In this document: positions 27,573 through 35,825 of the stretch, piece by piece
How the letters are laid out: the number at the start of each line of letters is the position of its first letter
Numbering within the stretch: the first letter of the stretch is position 1
Assembly (NCBI RefSeq): GCF_011682065.1
Contig: NZ_VUYU01000012.1
Span: forward strand, 62,001-126,000
From: Massilia rubra
GTDB taxonomy: Bacteria; Pseudomonadota; Gammaproteobacteria; Burkholderiales; Burkholderiaceae_D
DNA length: 64,000 nt
Direction: 5' to 3'
Translations under genes and position numbers: made by a program
The notes under the pieces: generated by a model
Database searches by the model: none
What the model was told of the DNA's origin: nothing
The model's input: only the letters and a program-made list of their open reading frames with translations

Positions 27573-28409
27573 ATGTATCTGACGTATTTCAAAGGACAAT
27601 GGGCCGAAGGTAATGTACCGCTGTTCGGCGCGATGGATCACAGCGTCTGGCTCGGCTCGTCGGTATTCGACGGCGCGCGCGCCATCCGTGGCCGCTTGCC
27701 CGACCTGCGCCCGCACCTGGAACGGGTGATCCGCTCGGCCGAGCGGCTCGGTTTGCAGTGCCCGCTGACGGTCGATGAGATGGAAGCGCTGGTGCGCGAG
27801 GGCGTCGCCAAATTCCCGGCCGACGCCGAATTGTATGTACGCCCGCTGGTGTTCGGCGCGGAAGGCTTTCTGGTGCCGGTGCCCGACAAGAGCGGTTTCG
27901 CATTGACCTTGTTCGATGCGCCGATGCCGCCGTTCACCGGTTTTTCGGCCTGCCTGTCCACCCTGTGCCGGCCGGACGCCAGCATGGCGCCGACCGACGC
28001 CAAGGCCTCGGCCCTGTACGCCAACACCACGCGCGCGATTCGCGCAGCGACCGCGCGCGGCTACGACAATGCGGTGGTGGTCGACAGCGATGGCAATGTG
28101 GCCGAGTTCGCGACCTCGAACCTGTTCCTGGTCACGCCGGAGGGCAAGGTGGTGACGCCGGTGCCGAATGGCACGTTCCTGGCGGGTATTACGCGGGCGC
28201 GGGTGATTGCTTTGCTGGCCGAGGCCGGTGTGGCGGTGGAGGAGCGCAGCGTCCATCCGGACGAGCTGCTGACAGCGCTGGAAATCTTTAATACCGGTAA
28301 CTACGGCAAGGTCACGCCCTGCATCCGCTACGAGCAGCGCACGCTTGCCATCGGGCCGGTGGCAACCCTGGCGCGCGAGCGCTACCTGGCGTTTACCGGC
28401 GCCGCGTAA
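27573..28409 (+). CDS. Branched-chain/D-amino-acid aminotransferase family (class IV PLP)
   Basis: 278-residue fold-type IV aminotransferase. The start region with VWLGSSVFDGARA matches the family N-terminus, the PLP lysine is probably the K in TDAKASALYANT, and the cofactor-binding EFATSNLFLVT and GTFLAGITRARVI motifs are present. Members of this family transfer amino groups of branched-chain or D-amino acids. The specificity cannot be assigned; the branched-chain annotation is the usual one. The ATG at 27573 has GGGAGC nearby as ribosome site. It converges with the DUF3617 gene, with a hairpin between. Confidence 0.88.
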   Translation: MYLTYFKGQWAEGNVPLFGAMDHSVWLGSSVFDGARAIRGRLPDLRPHLERVIRSAERLGLQCPLTVDEMEALVREGVAKFPADAELYVRPLVFGAEGFLVPVPDKSGFALTLFDAPMPPFTGFSACLSTLCRPDASMAPTDAKASALYANTTRAIRAATARGYDNAVVVDSDGNVAEFATSNLFLVTPEGKVVTPVPNGTFLAGITRARVIALLAEAGVAVEERSVHPDELLTALEIFNTGNYGKVTPCIRYEQRTLAIGPVATLARERYLAFTGAA

Positions 28410-28420
28410 GCCGCGCCGGT

Positions 28421-28446
28421 GTGGGCGCCGCGTTGGCGCCGCCCAC
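28421..28446. terminator. Hairpin between convergent genes
   Basis: gtgggcg and cgcccac form a stem around a GC-rich loop in the 47-bp gap between the aminotransferase and DUF3617 stops. It could serve both directions; no T run. Confidence 0.4.
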
Positions 28447-28456
28447 ATGGCCACAT

Positions 28457-29038
28457 TTACTTCTTGGCCGGGGCCGGCTTGATGTCCACCGGCTTGATGG
28501 CGCCGCAATCGGCGCCGAGCCACTTGCCTTTGGTCTCGGACGTCATGACGTCCTTCTTGCCGCTGGCGGTGGTGTTCATCTTCACGGTCGAGGTGTACTC
28601 GTTACCCTGGTACACGGTCTTGCCTTCACCCGAGGTCGGCGGCGTGGCGCAGGCGTACGAATACGTCTGGGTGCCACCCACGTTGGCGCCTTGCTTGTAT
28701 TTGCAGTTGCCGTCATCGACGCCGATGTTGGCGCCGGCGTCGATCTGTTTCTGGCTGACGCAGCTCTTGACGGTGATGCTGCCGTCGGCGTTCATGGTCA
28801 TGACCGGGCCGCCCGGCTGGTTCATCGCCTTTTCCATTTCCTTGCGCTGGGCCGCTGGCATCTTGGCCATCTGCTTTAGCGACTCAGCCATCGCCTTGTT
28901 GGTCGCCGGGTCGGCCGAGGTGGTTTTGCTCGTGCTTTCCCACAGGCCTGGCTTCATGGTCTGGGCGCTGGCGGTCGACATGGCCAAGGCGGCGGCGGAA
29001 ACGAGGGCGAGGGTGGTCAGGCGGAAACGTTGATTCAT
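28457..29038 (-). CDS. DUF3617 family exported protein
   Basis: 193 residues with a signal peptide cleaved near STASA-QTM and the family start QTMKPGLWESTSKTTS. The mature part has two cysteine-containing segments (VKSCVSQKQID and NCKYKQG) and a final KGKWLGADCG, all shared with the neighbouring paralogue. DUF3617 proteins are periplasmic or outer-membrane-associated with no assigned function. It lies 92 bp downstream of a close paralogue on the same strand, so the pair arose by tandem duplication. Confidence 0.85.
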   Translation of the reverse strand: MNQRFRLTTLALVSAAALAMSTASAQTMKPGLWESTSKTTSADPATNKAMAESLKQMAKMPAAQRKEMEKAMNQPGGPVMTMNADGSITVKSCVSQKQIDAGANIGVDDGNCKYKQGANVGGTQTYSYACATPPTSGEGKTVYQGNEYTSTVKMNTTASGKKDVMTSETKGKWLGADCGAIKPVDIKPAPAKK

Positions 29039-29130
29039 AGTTACTCCAAGTGTGAATCCGCTAGTTTAGCGTGAAACGGGCACTGGATGTTGTTGTTTCA
29101 ACATTGCCGGATGAATGGCGTGGCTGCAGG

Positions 29131-29718
29131 CTAGCGGGCGCCGGGCGGTTTCATATCGATCGGCTTGACGTTGCCACAATTGGCGCCCAGCCATTTTCCC
29201 TTGCCTTCCAGAAGCATGGAGTCTTCCTGGCCGGTGGCGCTGGAAGACATCGTCATGCTCGAGGTATAGCTGGTACCGCCCTGGAAGGTGATCTTGCCCT
29301 GGCCGGAGGCGGGCGGCTTGTTGCAGGTGAAGGAAAAGCGCTGCGTCCCGCCGACCAGCGGAGTTTTCTTGTGGCTGCAGTTGCCGTCTTGCGGGCCGAG
29401 GAAGTTGCCGCCCGCGTCGTCGATCATTTTCTGGGTGAGGCACAGCTTCATGGTCACGCTGCCGTCGGGGTTCATGGCGAAGTGCTGCGCGCCCGCCTTG
29501 CCGGCCATTTGTCCGATCGCCGCGCGTTGTTCCGGTGTCATGGAAGCGAGCTGCTTTTGCATCTCGGCCATGGCCTGGGCGATCTGCGGGTTTTGCGAGG
29601 TGGTTTTGCTGGTGTTTTCCCACAGGCCCGCTTGCATGGTCTGGGCGCGGGCGGGGGAGATACAGGCGGCTGCGGCGCAAACGAGCACGGCGGCGGTAGG
29701 GCGAAGGCGTGGGATCAT
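29131..29718 (-). CDS. DUF3617 family exported protein, paralogue
   Basis: 195 residues, signal peptide cleaved near SPARA-QTM. It shares QTMQAGLWENTSKTTS, the middle cysteine segments (MKLCLTQKMID, DGNCSHKK) and the KGKWLGANCG ending with the gene downstream. Function unknown. The two copies are clearly related but have diverged over most positions, so the duplication is not recent. Confidence 0.85.
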   Translation of the reverse strand: MIPRLRPTAAVLVCAAAACISPARAQTMQAGLWENTSKTTSQNPQIAQAMAEMQKQLASMTPEQRAAIGQMAGKAGAQHFAMNPDGSVTMKLCLTQKMIDDAGGNFLGPQDGNCSHKKTPLVGGTQRFSFTCNKPPASGQGKITFQGGTSYTSSMTMSSSATGQEDSMLLEGKGKWLGANCGNVKPIDMKPPGAR

Positions 29719-29773
29719 GACGGCTCCTGTGAGAAGCCGTCAGTGTAGCGTGAAACGCGCGCTGGGGAGCCAG

Positions 29774-30061
29774 TCAGTTGAAGTCGTCGTCGTCTTCGTC
29801 GTCGAGGGCGTCGTCAAGTTCATCGTCGAGCTCATCGGCGGCGCCGGCCTGGTTGTCGTTGCCGGCCAGCACGTCCCCGCGCGCGCGCCAGGCCGAGTCC
29901 GATCCGACCGCTTCCAGCAGCCCCTTGACGCGGCGGACGCGCGCGCTCTGGTTGGCGTTGGTCTGGCCGGTGGCGCTGGTCGGCGCAGGGGCCGGCGCTG
30001 GCGCTTCGGCGCTCCAGGATTGCAGAGAATCCAAAAAATGGGCAAAACGCTCCGTGCTCAT
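29774..30061 (-). CDS. Small protein with very acidic C-terminus
   Basis: 95 residues: an N-terminal amphipathic segment (MSTERFAHFLDSLQSW), an Ala/Pro-rich stretch, a basic middle (ARVRRVKGLLEAV) and a tail of nearly continuous Asp/Glu. AGGAG stands just before the ATG. No signal or TM helix. The acidic tail suggests a chaperone-, histone- or nucleic-acid-mimic-like role, but this is speculation. Confidence 0.65.
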   Translation of the reverse strand: MSTERFAHFLDSLQSWSAEAPAPAPAPTSATGQTNANQSARVRRVKGLLEAVGSDSAWRARGDVLAGNDNQAGAADELDDELDDALDDEDDDDFN

Positions 30062-30145
30062 ACCGTGCTCCTGTGCGAGTGGTCAACCTGCGAAAAGTGG
30101 GTACTGCAAACAACAACCGCGCTGCGGCAAGGCCGGCAGCGCAGC

Positions 30146-30601
30146 TCAATGAACCTGTTGGAACACGGCCAGCAGATGCCTGTAGCCGAGTAAGTACGCG
30201 ATTAGCAAGACCAGGGCGCAAGGCAGCGCGATCGCCCAGGAATGGCGCGCATAGTCGGTGCCGAAGCGTTCGCGCACGAAGCGCTCCTGCGGGCTGGCGA
30301 CGGCGATGTACCAGATCAGCAGCAGGATGATGGGACCTGTTTGCAGCGGCAAGGATGCGTCGCGCAGCAGGGATATATAGAAATTGAGGACGAACGCCAC
30401 GAGACAGGCGGCGAACCACCAGCAGGCCTGGATGGCGCGCTTCGGCTCGCCCAGCGCTTCCCAGTTGCGGATCAGGAGGATGGTGCCGAACAGGGGCGTG
30501 AACAGCAGGCTCCAGCAGGCGGCGGCGTCCGGGTTCCACAGCAGCGCGCGCTGCTCCGGGCGCGCTGCATGGGTGTCTGGGAGGGAAGAATGCGCATTCA
30601 T
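30146..30601 (-). CDS. Small multi-pass membrane protein, unknown
   Basis: 151 residues with about four hydrophobic helices (SLLFTPLFGTILLI, ACWWFAACLVAFVL, GPIILLLIWYIAVA and ALPCALVLLIAYLLG) and short charged loops. The N-terminal 25 residues are soluble. No motif identifies a function. Its position before the acidic small protein on the same strand, with an 84-bp gap, makes a shared transcript possible. Confidence 0.7.
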   Translation of the reverse strand: MNAHSSLPDTHAARPEQRALLWNPDAAACWSLLFTPLFGTILLIRNWEALGEPKRAIQACWWFAACLVAFVLNFYISLLRDASLPLQTGPIILLLIWYIAVASPQERFVRERFGTDYARHSWAIALPCALVLLIAYLLGYRHLLAVFQQVH

Positions 30602-30647
30602 GTGTGCAACTATCGCGTGCCTCCCACGCCAATGTATTGATCTGGCG

Positions 30648-31235
30648 CTAGCTTTGCGCCGACATCAGATGCAACTGGAGATATTGCAACAGCAGGACCG
30701 TTTTGCCATCCATGATCTCGCCGCTGGCCATCATCGCCAACGCTTGTTCGAAACCGAGTTCGAGCACGTCGATATCTTCGCCTTCGGCGGCCAGTCCGCC
30801 GCCGTCGCCCACCTTGTCGGCGGGCTCGTAGGCGCCGACAAAGAAATGCAGGCGTTCGGTGACCGAACCGGGGCTCATGAAGAGGTCGTAGATCTTTGTC
30901 ACGTTCCCGATGCGGTAGCCGGTTTCTTCCTCGGCTTCCGCGCGGATGCGCTGTTCCGGGCTGGCATGGTCGAGCAGGCCGGCGGCCGCTTCGATCAGAA
31001 AGCCGTCGTGGCCGTTCACAAAAGCGGGAATCCGGAACTGGCGCGTGAGCAGCACCGTGCGCTGGCGCAGGTTGTACGGCAGGATGACGGCGCCGTTGCC
31101 GCGGTCGTAGACTTCGCGCGTCTGGCTTTGCCAGGCGCCGTCGCGCCGGCGCAGCGAGAAGGTCAGGCGTTTCAGGATGTACCAGTTGTCCGACAGCAGT
31201 TCTTCGCGGTCGATGCGTACGCGCGGCTCATGCAT
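30648..31235 (-). CDS. nudK: NudK-type Nudix hydrolase
   Basis: 195-residue Nudix enzyme. The phrases REVYDRGNGAVILPYN, LTRQFRIPAFVNGH and DGKTVLLLQYLQ follow Escherichia coli NudK (YffH), a GDP-mannose pyrophosphatase. The Nudix box runs from GLLDHASPEQRIRAEAEEET with the metal-binding E residues in AEEETGY. Likely activity is hydrolysis of GDP-mannose or ADP-ribose-type sugars in the cytoplasm. I chose the ATG at 31235 because AAAGGA precedes it; the frame is open to 31298. It is divergent from the DeoR regulator gene, with phased repeats in the 82-bp gap. Confidence 0.88.
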   Translation of the reverse strand: MHEPRVRIDREELLSDNWYILKRLTFSLRRRDGAWQSQTREVYDRGNGAVILPYNLRQRTVLLTRQFRIPAFVNGHDGFLIEAAAGLLDHASPEQRIRAEAEEETGYRIGNVTKIYDLFMSPGSVTERLHFFVGAYEPADKVGDGGGLAAEGEDIDVLELGFEQALAMMASGEIMDGKTVLLLQYLQLHLMSAQS

Positions 31236-31274
31236 GATGTTCCTTTGTGATTGTGCTTGGTGTTTTTTAGAATA

Positions 31275-31310
31275 TCGTGCAAAATCGTGCAATGTCAAGA
31301 AAATACGTGC
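31275..31310. promoter_or_regulatory. Phased direct repeats TCGTGC upstream of deoR-type gene
   Basis: TCGTGC at 31275-31280 and 31285-31290 and ACGTGC at 31305-31310, each preceded by A-rich bases. Spacing of 10 and 20 bp puts all on one face of the helix, as expected for cooperative binding by a DeoR-family protein. It lies between divergent nudK and deoR-type genes and could control both. Confidence 0.5.
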
Positions 31311-31317
31311 AGAGGCA

Positions 31318-32094
31318 ATGATGCTGACGACCCAGCGAAAGCACTACCTGATGGACCTGTTGCGGCGCGACGGGCAAGTGGTGGCCAAGGCCGTGAGCGA
31401 GGCGTTGGGCTTGTCGGAAGACACCATCCGGCGCGACTTGCGCGAGCTGGCGCGCGACGGCTTGCTGCGGCGCGTGCACGGCGGCGCGCTGCCGGCCTTG
31501 CCGGCGTCGCCGGCGCTGGCCGACTTTGGCGCGCGCGAGCGGATGTCGGCGCACGCCAAGGCGGCCATCGGGCGCGCCGCCGCCGCCCTGGTCGCGCCGG
31601 GGCAGGTGCTGTTTGTCGATGGCGGCACCACCTCGGGCCACCTGGTGCGCTGCCTGGCGCCGGACTTGCGCGCCACGGTTGTCACCCACAGTCCCTCGGT
31701 GGCGCTGGCGCTGCTGGGGCACGAGCAGGTCGAGGTGATCATGCTGGGCGGGCGCCTGTACCGCCATTCGGTGGTGGGGGTGGGCGCGGCCACGCTGGAG
31801 GCGATCGCCCAGGTGCGCGCCGACCTGTACTTCATGGGAGTGAGCAGCATCGATCCGGAGGCGGGATTGTCGACCGGCGACTTCGAGGAAGCGGCCGTCA
31901 AGCGCGCCATGTGGCGGGCGGCGGCGCACACGGTGGTGCTGGCATCGCCGGAAAAGCTGGCGACGACGTCGCCTTACCGGATCGTCGGCGCCGATGAGAT
32001 CGGGGCAATCGTGGTCGCGCACGGCGCCGACGAGGCTTTGCTGGCGCGTTATCGGGCGCTGGGGGTGGGCGTGCACGTGGCGCAGGGGCATTAA
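31318..32094 (+). CDS. DeoR family transcriptional regulator
   Basis: 258-residue sugar-sensing regulator. The N-terminal winged helix has the family signature LGLSEDTIRRDLRELARDGLLRRVHGGA, and the C-terminal effector domain has DGGTTSGHLVRCL and MLGGRLYRHSVVGVGA, a pentose/hexose-phosphate-binding fold. It usually represses neighbouring sugar genes; here nudK is divergent, suggesting it may respond to a nucleotide-sugar or sugar phosphate. Start is the ATG at 31318 (or the adjacent ATG at 31321); AGAGG stands close upstream. The phased TCGTGC repeats are its likely operator. Confidence 0.88.
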   Translation: MMLTTQRKHYLMDLLRRDGQVVAKAVSEALGLSEDTIRRDLRELARDGLLRRVHGGALPALPASPALADFGARERMSAHAKAAIGRAAAALVAPGQVLFVDGGTTSGHLVRCLAPDLRATVVTHSPSVALALLGHEQVEVIMLGGRLYRHSVVGVGAATLEAIAQVRADLYFMGVSSIDPEAGLSTGDFEEAAVKRAMWRAAAHTVVLASPEKLATTSPYRIVGADEIGAIVVAHGADEALLARYRALGVGVHVAQGH

Positions 32095-32263
32095 TGGCGT
32101 GAGTCGATGATCCATTTGTTCGCCGGGTGTCGAAGGGGATTTGGACCAGATCTCACAACTGCAGGCCTGCCCGGCGATAACCAGTAGGCGCGGCGATATT
32201 GTTATGCAACGCCGCCCCGAAATCTCCAGTTAGAATGGCATCTTTAGTCGCCTTGGAGACGTC

Positions 32264-33385
32264 GTGGGGATAGAGCAGGAGATTGAAGGCATACGAGCAG
32301 GCATCAAAGCCGGTCGCTTTCCAAATGAGGCTTCGGTGTCACAAGGCATCGTGCTACGCCTTCTGAACGGCCTCGGCTGGCCTACGTACGACACCGAGAG
32401 CGTCTGGCCCGAATACTCACTCGGTACCCGCCGCGTCGATTTCGCCCTGTGCAGCCCGCCTGGCAAGCCCATCGCCTTTATCGAAGTCAAACAGATCGGC
32501 CAGAGCGACGGTGCCGAGCGCCAGCTCTTCGAATATGCTTTCCACATCGGCGTTCCACTGGCCATCCTCACGGATGGACGGGAGTGGAATTTTTTCCTCC
32601 CTGGAGGCCAAGGCGATTACGGCGAGCGGCGCGTCTACAAACTCGACATCGTCGAACGCGATTTGGCCGAATGCGCGCAGCGCTTGAAGCGCTACTTGTG
32701 CCACGTCAATATCGCGTCTGGTGCCGCAATCGAGGCCGCGCAGGATGACTATCGAAACGTGTCGCGGGAGCGCCAGATGCTGGCGGCACTGCCTAAGGCA
32801 TGGGGCCAGATCATCGCCGACGAGGATGAGATGTTGTTGGAGATCGTGGCCGACCGGGTGGAAAGTCTCTGCGGCTTCAAGCCAGACCCGGATATGGTCG
32901 CCAAGTTTCTTAAAGAGGGCGTGGTTACGCGCGTTGCCTCCGCCGTCTACGACAACGGTATCGACCGACACCGAAAGCTTTTGCCTGTAGCGCCTGCAAC
33001 AGCCGTCAGGACTCCTTTGCTGGCGCCAAATGCAAGCGCTCGCTCGCTCGGCTTCACCCTATTCGGCGTATTGCATCCAGCCCGTAACGCCATCGATGCG
33101 CTTCGCCAATTTTTCGAGTTGTTAATTGCCAAGGACCCTGCGTTCGCTGAACGCTTCGCGAGTCTTCCGAAGCATGGCCGCTCGCGTCGATATCTCGCCA
33201 AGGACGTGGCGGACCTTTATCCTGGGCGGCCGGACTTGGCGCGCGAGTGCTCGAAAAAAGTCGCGCCGGGGTGGTGGCTGAGCACGAACCATAGCAAGCA
33301 AACGATCGGGCGAATTTTTGAAATGGCTTGTGAGGTGGCGGGCATGGTGCCGGGCAAAGATCTCCTTGCCCACTTGGGCGACTAG
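32264..33385 (+). CDS. HsdR_N-like nuclease, stand-alone
   Basis: 373-residue protein with an N-terminal domain like the PD-(D/E)xK nuclease of type I restriction HsdR subunits: VDFALCSPPGKPIAFIEVKQIGQ has the catalytic D, the E and the K of the ExK motif, preceded by a helical region (GIEQEIEGIRAGIKAG). After about residue 200 there is a separate helical C-terminal domain of unknown type. No helicase motifs, HsdM or HsdS gene is present, so it is not a complete type I system; it may be a solitary defence or DNA-processing nuclease. The GTG start at 32264 has GGAGA before it. The 32.2-34.7 kb segment sits in otherwise housekeeping DNA and looks like an accessory island. Confidence 0.7.
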   Translation: MGIEQEIEGIRAGIKAGRFPNEASVSQGIVLRLLNGLGWPTYDTESVWPEYSLGTRRVDFALCSPPGKPIAFIEVKQIGQSDGAERQLFEYAFHIGVPLAILTDGREWNFFLPGGQGDYGERRVYKLDIVERDLAECAQRLKRYLCHVNIASGAAIEAAQDDYRNVSRERQMLAALPKAWGQIIADEDEMLLEIVADRVESLCGFKPDPDMVAKFLKEGVVTRVASAVYDNGIDRHRKLLPVAPATAVRTPLLAPNASARSLGFTLFGVLHPARNAIDALRQFFELLIAKDPAFAERFASLPKHGRSRRYLAKDVADLYPGRPDLARECSKKVAPGWWLSTNHSKQTIGRIFEMACEVAGMVPGKDLLAHLGD

Positions 33386-33398
33386 GCGAGCGATTGTT

Positions 33399-33430
33399 AT
33401 CCGCCTTTGTTGCGGATGGTTTTGTTTTCT
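33399..33430 (+). terminator. Intrinsic terminator after the nuclease gene
   Basis: atccgc and gcggat pair around ctttgtt, followed by ggttttgtttt. It lies 14 bp after the stop at 33385. Confidence 0.65.
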
Positions 33431-33453
33431 AATCTAACTCGGTGAATTCCTTT

Positions 33454-34155
33454 TTAGCGAGTCGGCCTTATCGAAGGAAACTTCTCCCCCCACGTGCGGG
33501 CAAAGTGTTTAGCAGTGCCCGTTGCTCGATGGAGGAGGAGTGCGCCTAATAGTTGCTTTCGGGTGTAAGGCGGATTCTTCAAGCTACCTACTGATTTATC
33601 GAGGGCCAAGCCGACCCGTTTACTGTCCGCTTGCGTCAGGCTATCGATGAACTTTCCAGGCGTGACTATACGAACACCGAGCCGCTTCATGTCTGTGGCC
33701 GCGAGATGTTTCAGATTGCTTGACACGATGTAGACCTTGTCGTTGACATTGAACTGCCGAGCGTAATCCAGCAACACCAACCCTGCTGCGGCAACATGCT
33801 TGTCGCCAGCGTCCACGGTATCTGGCACCCTGTCCAGCACTGAGGCGTCTTCGTGTCCAAGAACCTCGTAGTCCGCGACGGCGTTCCGGTAGCAGGTCAA
33901 TCGCTTTTCTGCTTTGGCTTTTTCGGCGGCAGCCTGCTGCGCTGTCAGCGGCAAGCCACTGCTGGCCACTCCGGCCGCCACGCGGGGCCAGTTGCGCAAA
34001 AATTCGATCTCGATATCAACGGTCCACCGAGCAGAAAACAGGCCCACCAGATACAAGTCGAAAAGAACGTCGGAAAGCCGTGGTGGCAGTAAAACATTCG
34101 CATCCAAAACCACATGGGTGATGCCACTTGGCGACAGCGGGTGGTGGGCCGTCAT
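33454..34155 (-). CDS. PIN-domain protein, probable toxin
   Basis: 233-residue PIN-fold ribonuclease candidate. The first acidic residue is in VVLDANVLLP, later acidic residues come in DTVDAGDKHVAAAG, and VSSNLKHLAATDMKRLG resembles the closing motif of PIN_3-type proteins. The length exceeds a plain VapC (about 130), so it carries an extra C-terminal part. Its ATG is one base from the stop of the upstream HTH gene, so the two are translationally coupled: antitoxin first, toxin second. Likely target is RNA (tRNA or mRNA). Confidence 0.78.
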   Translation of the reverse strand: MTAHHPLSPSGITHVVLDANVLLPPRLSDVLFDLYLVGLFSARWTVDIEIEFLRNWPRVAAGVASSGLPLTAQQAAAEKAKAEKRLTCYRNAVADYEVLGHEDASVLDRVPDTVDAGDKHVAAAGLVLLDYARQFNVNDKVYIVSSNLKHLAATDMKRLGVRIVTPGKFIDSLTQADSKRVGLALDKSVGSLKNPPYTRKQLLGALLLHRATGTAKHFARTWGEKFPSIRPTR

Positions 34156-34156
34156 G

Positions 34157-34669
34157 TCATGAACGGCGAGGGGTCCTGTTTTTCACAAACAAATGCTCGG
34201 GAACGTCATACATGCCCGACTCGGTCGCCGCTGCGCGGTAGTCGCCCTGCTTGGCCTTGGCTTCGCGCTCAGCTACCCAAGCGCGAACCGACGATTCCGG
34301 TACGCGGCGGTGGCCGTCCTCGGTGACCGATGCGCCGGCCAATTTCTTATGGTCAATGAGCATGGCCACATAGGGCCGGCTGCATTGCATTAACTCAGCC
34401 GCTGCCTCTGTCGTCAACATCGAGTCTGAGTCTTGCGAATCTCGGTTGTGCCGTTCCGCTGTCTCGCGCAGATAACGTTGCATGCTGATGCGCCTGATTT
34501 GAGATAACTCATCGTTGCCGCTCAACAGCTCGTGCAAAGCCCGGGCAATTGTTTCGATGGATTCAGGCGCGAGGTCAGGCACGCGCAACACCAAGCCTTG
34601 CGCGATGTCGGCGAGCGCGTCGCGCCGGACGACAGGTAAAAGTCCTTGCTTTTCAGATGCTGTGCTCAT
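34157..34669 (-). CDS. Excisionase/MerR-like HTH protein, probable antitoxin
   Basis: 170 residues. The C-terminal half has a helix-turn-helix of the excisionase type, LTTEAAAELMQCSRPYVAML followed by a wing and RRVPESSVRAWVAEREAK. The N-terminal half is helical and unrecognised. The ATG at 34669 has GAGG seven bases upstream; the frame is open beyond but without a site. It ends one base before the PIN-domain gene begins. By analogy with other HTH/PIN pairs it probably neutralises the PIN protein and represses the operon. Confidence 0.78.
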   Translation of the reverse strand: MSTASEKQGLLPVVRRDALADIAQGLVLRVPDLAPESIETIARALHELLSGNDELSQIRRISMQRYLRETAERHNRDSQDSDSMLTTEAAAELMQCSRPYVAMLIDHKKLAGASVTEDGHRRVPESSVRAWVAEREAKAKQGDYRAAATESGMYDVPEHLFVKNRTPRRS

Positions 34670-34751
34670 GATAAGCCTCGTTCCTTGGTCGTCGTATTCT
34701 AATCCAAAACGTAAAAAGTGAAACCTGACTGTGTCGAGGGCAGGGAACGAA

Positions 34752-34784
34752 AAAACGGCCAACGCTTGTGGCGTTGGCCGTTTT
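34752..34784 (-). terminator. Strong intrinsic terminator of the OmpA-like lipoprotein gene
   Basis: cggccaacgc and gcgttggccg form a perfect 10-bp stem around ttgtg, extended by four A-T pairs, and on the minus strand it ends in six T. It is downstream of the stop at 34814 (minus strand). Confidence 0.85.
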
Positions 34785-34813
34785 CAATTTTCTACAACCC
34801 TACAGCGCGGGAT

Positions 34814-35479
34814 TTAACCCTGGCGGTTCGGCTCGGCGACGTAGATCTCGACGCGGCGGTTGCGCGCGCGGCCGGACGGGTCGTCGTTCGACGCGACCGG
34901 CTCGCGCTCGCCACGGCCGTCGATCATGATGCGGTTCGGCGACACGCCGCGCGCCGCGAGGTAGTCGCGGGTCTGGGCGGCACGGTCGACCGACAGCGGC
35001 TGGTTGACCGAGTCGTTGCCGGTGCTGTCGGTGTGGCCGATGATGGTCACGGTGGTCGACGGATTGTCTTGCAAGGTGGTGGCAAAACGCTCGAGCACAG
35101 GACGGAAATTGGCTTTGATCGCGGAGCGGCCGGTGTCGAACGACACGTCGGCGGGCACTTCGAGTTTCAGGCGGTTATCCTGGGTCTGGGTGACCTGGAT
35201 GCCGGTGCCGCGCGTGGCTTGTTCCATGGCTTGCTTTTGCTGTTCCATGCGGTTCGACCAGATATTGCCGATCAGCGCGCCCGCGGCGCCGCCGATCAGG
35301 GCGCCCTTGCCGGCACGTCCGCCGTGGCCGGAGGTGGCGCCAATGATGGCGCCAATGCCGGCGCCGACACCAGCGCCTGTTGCCGTACCGCGCTGGGTGG
35401 CGGACATGTCGGCGCAACCGGTCGCCATCAGGGCGAGGACGGTGATGCCGAGCAGGGATTTAGTCAGGTTCTTTTTCAT
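34814..35479 (-). CDS. OmpA-family lipoprotein with glycine zipper (YiaD-like)
   Basis: 221 residues. Lipoprotein signal with lipobox MATGC, a glycine-zipper segment (GTATGAGVGAGIGAIIGATSG and GGAAGALIGNIW) and a C-terminal OmpA peptidoglycan-binding domain with VTIIGHTDSTGND, SVDRAAQTRDYLAARGV and RARNRRVEIYV. It would be anchored in the outer membrane and bind peptidoglycan, stabilising the envelope. The order zipper-OmpA is that of YiaD/Pal-like proteins. The intrinsic terminator follows its stop. Confidence 0.9.
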   Translation of the reverse strand: MKKNLTKSLLGITVLALMATGCADMSATQRGTATGAGVGAGIGAIIGATSGHGGRAGKGALIGGAAGALIGNIWSNRMEQQKQAMEQATRGTGIQVTQTQDNRLKLEVPADVSFDTGRSAIKANFRPVLERFATTLQDNPSTTVTIIGHTDSTGNDSVNQPLSVDRAAQTRDYLAARGVSPNRIMIDGRGEREPVASNDDPSGRARNRRVEIYVAEPNRQG

Positions 35480-35586
35480 AGTGTGGCTCCTAAAAGTAAT
35501 TAATCCGTTTCGCTGTCACACCAGGCTACGCCTGGCACGACCGCGAAACGGATCGGACATCAGTCGATGGCCGGATGATGCGTCAG

Positions 35587-35733
35587 CTAGATACCTCGGC
35601 CGCTGATAAGGCGAACCAGGATCATGATAACAGCGACAACCAGCAGAATGTGGATGAAGCCGCCAATTGTATAGGAAGTGACCAAGCCAAGCAGCCACAG
35701 GATCAGAAGTACGACGGCGATTGTATAGAGCAT
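35587..35733 (-). CDS. lmo0937-family small membrane protein
   Basis: 48-residue protein starting MLYTIAVVLLILWLLGLVTS and ending LVRLISGRGI. Two hydrophobic helices, the second beginning GGFIHILLVVAVIMIL; the pattern matches the DUF5670/lmo0937 family, small inner-membrane proteins often seen near stress genes. GAGGA stands before the ATG. The small size is below usual annotation cutoffs. A GTNCG-N4-CGNAC dyad lies 79 bp upstream, which ties it to the stress set. Function unknown. Confidence 0.8.
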   Translation of the reverse strand: MLYTIAVVLLILWLLGLVTSYTIGGFIHILLVVAVIMILVRLISGRGI

Positions 35734-35811
35734 GATTTTGTCCTCGGTGGGTTTTTATAGACGACTGGTAGGTCGTGAGTGCAGTATGCGGAACTCTTGC
35801 ATGCCGCTCCG

Positions 35812-35825
35812 TACGCTGGCGTACA
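35812..35825. promoter_or_regulatory. 14-bp dyad GTACGCTGGCGTAC, putative operator
   Basis: Near-perfect copy of the GTNCG-N4-CGNAC motif, directly after the stop of the 35826-36056 gene and 79 bp before the start of the lmo0937-family gene (minus strand). It can only serve the latter. Confidence 0.5.

Noticed and set aside
35521-35535. Hairpin ccaggctacgcctgg as a terminator of the lmo0937-family gene
   Set aside because: Short stem without T run and it lies near the OmpA-like gene promoter; not strong enough to list.
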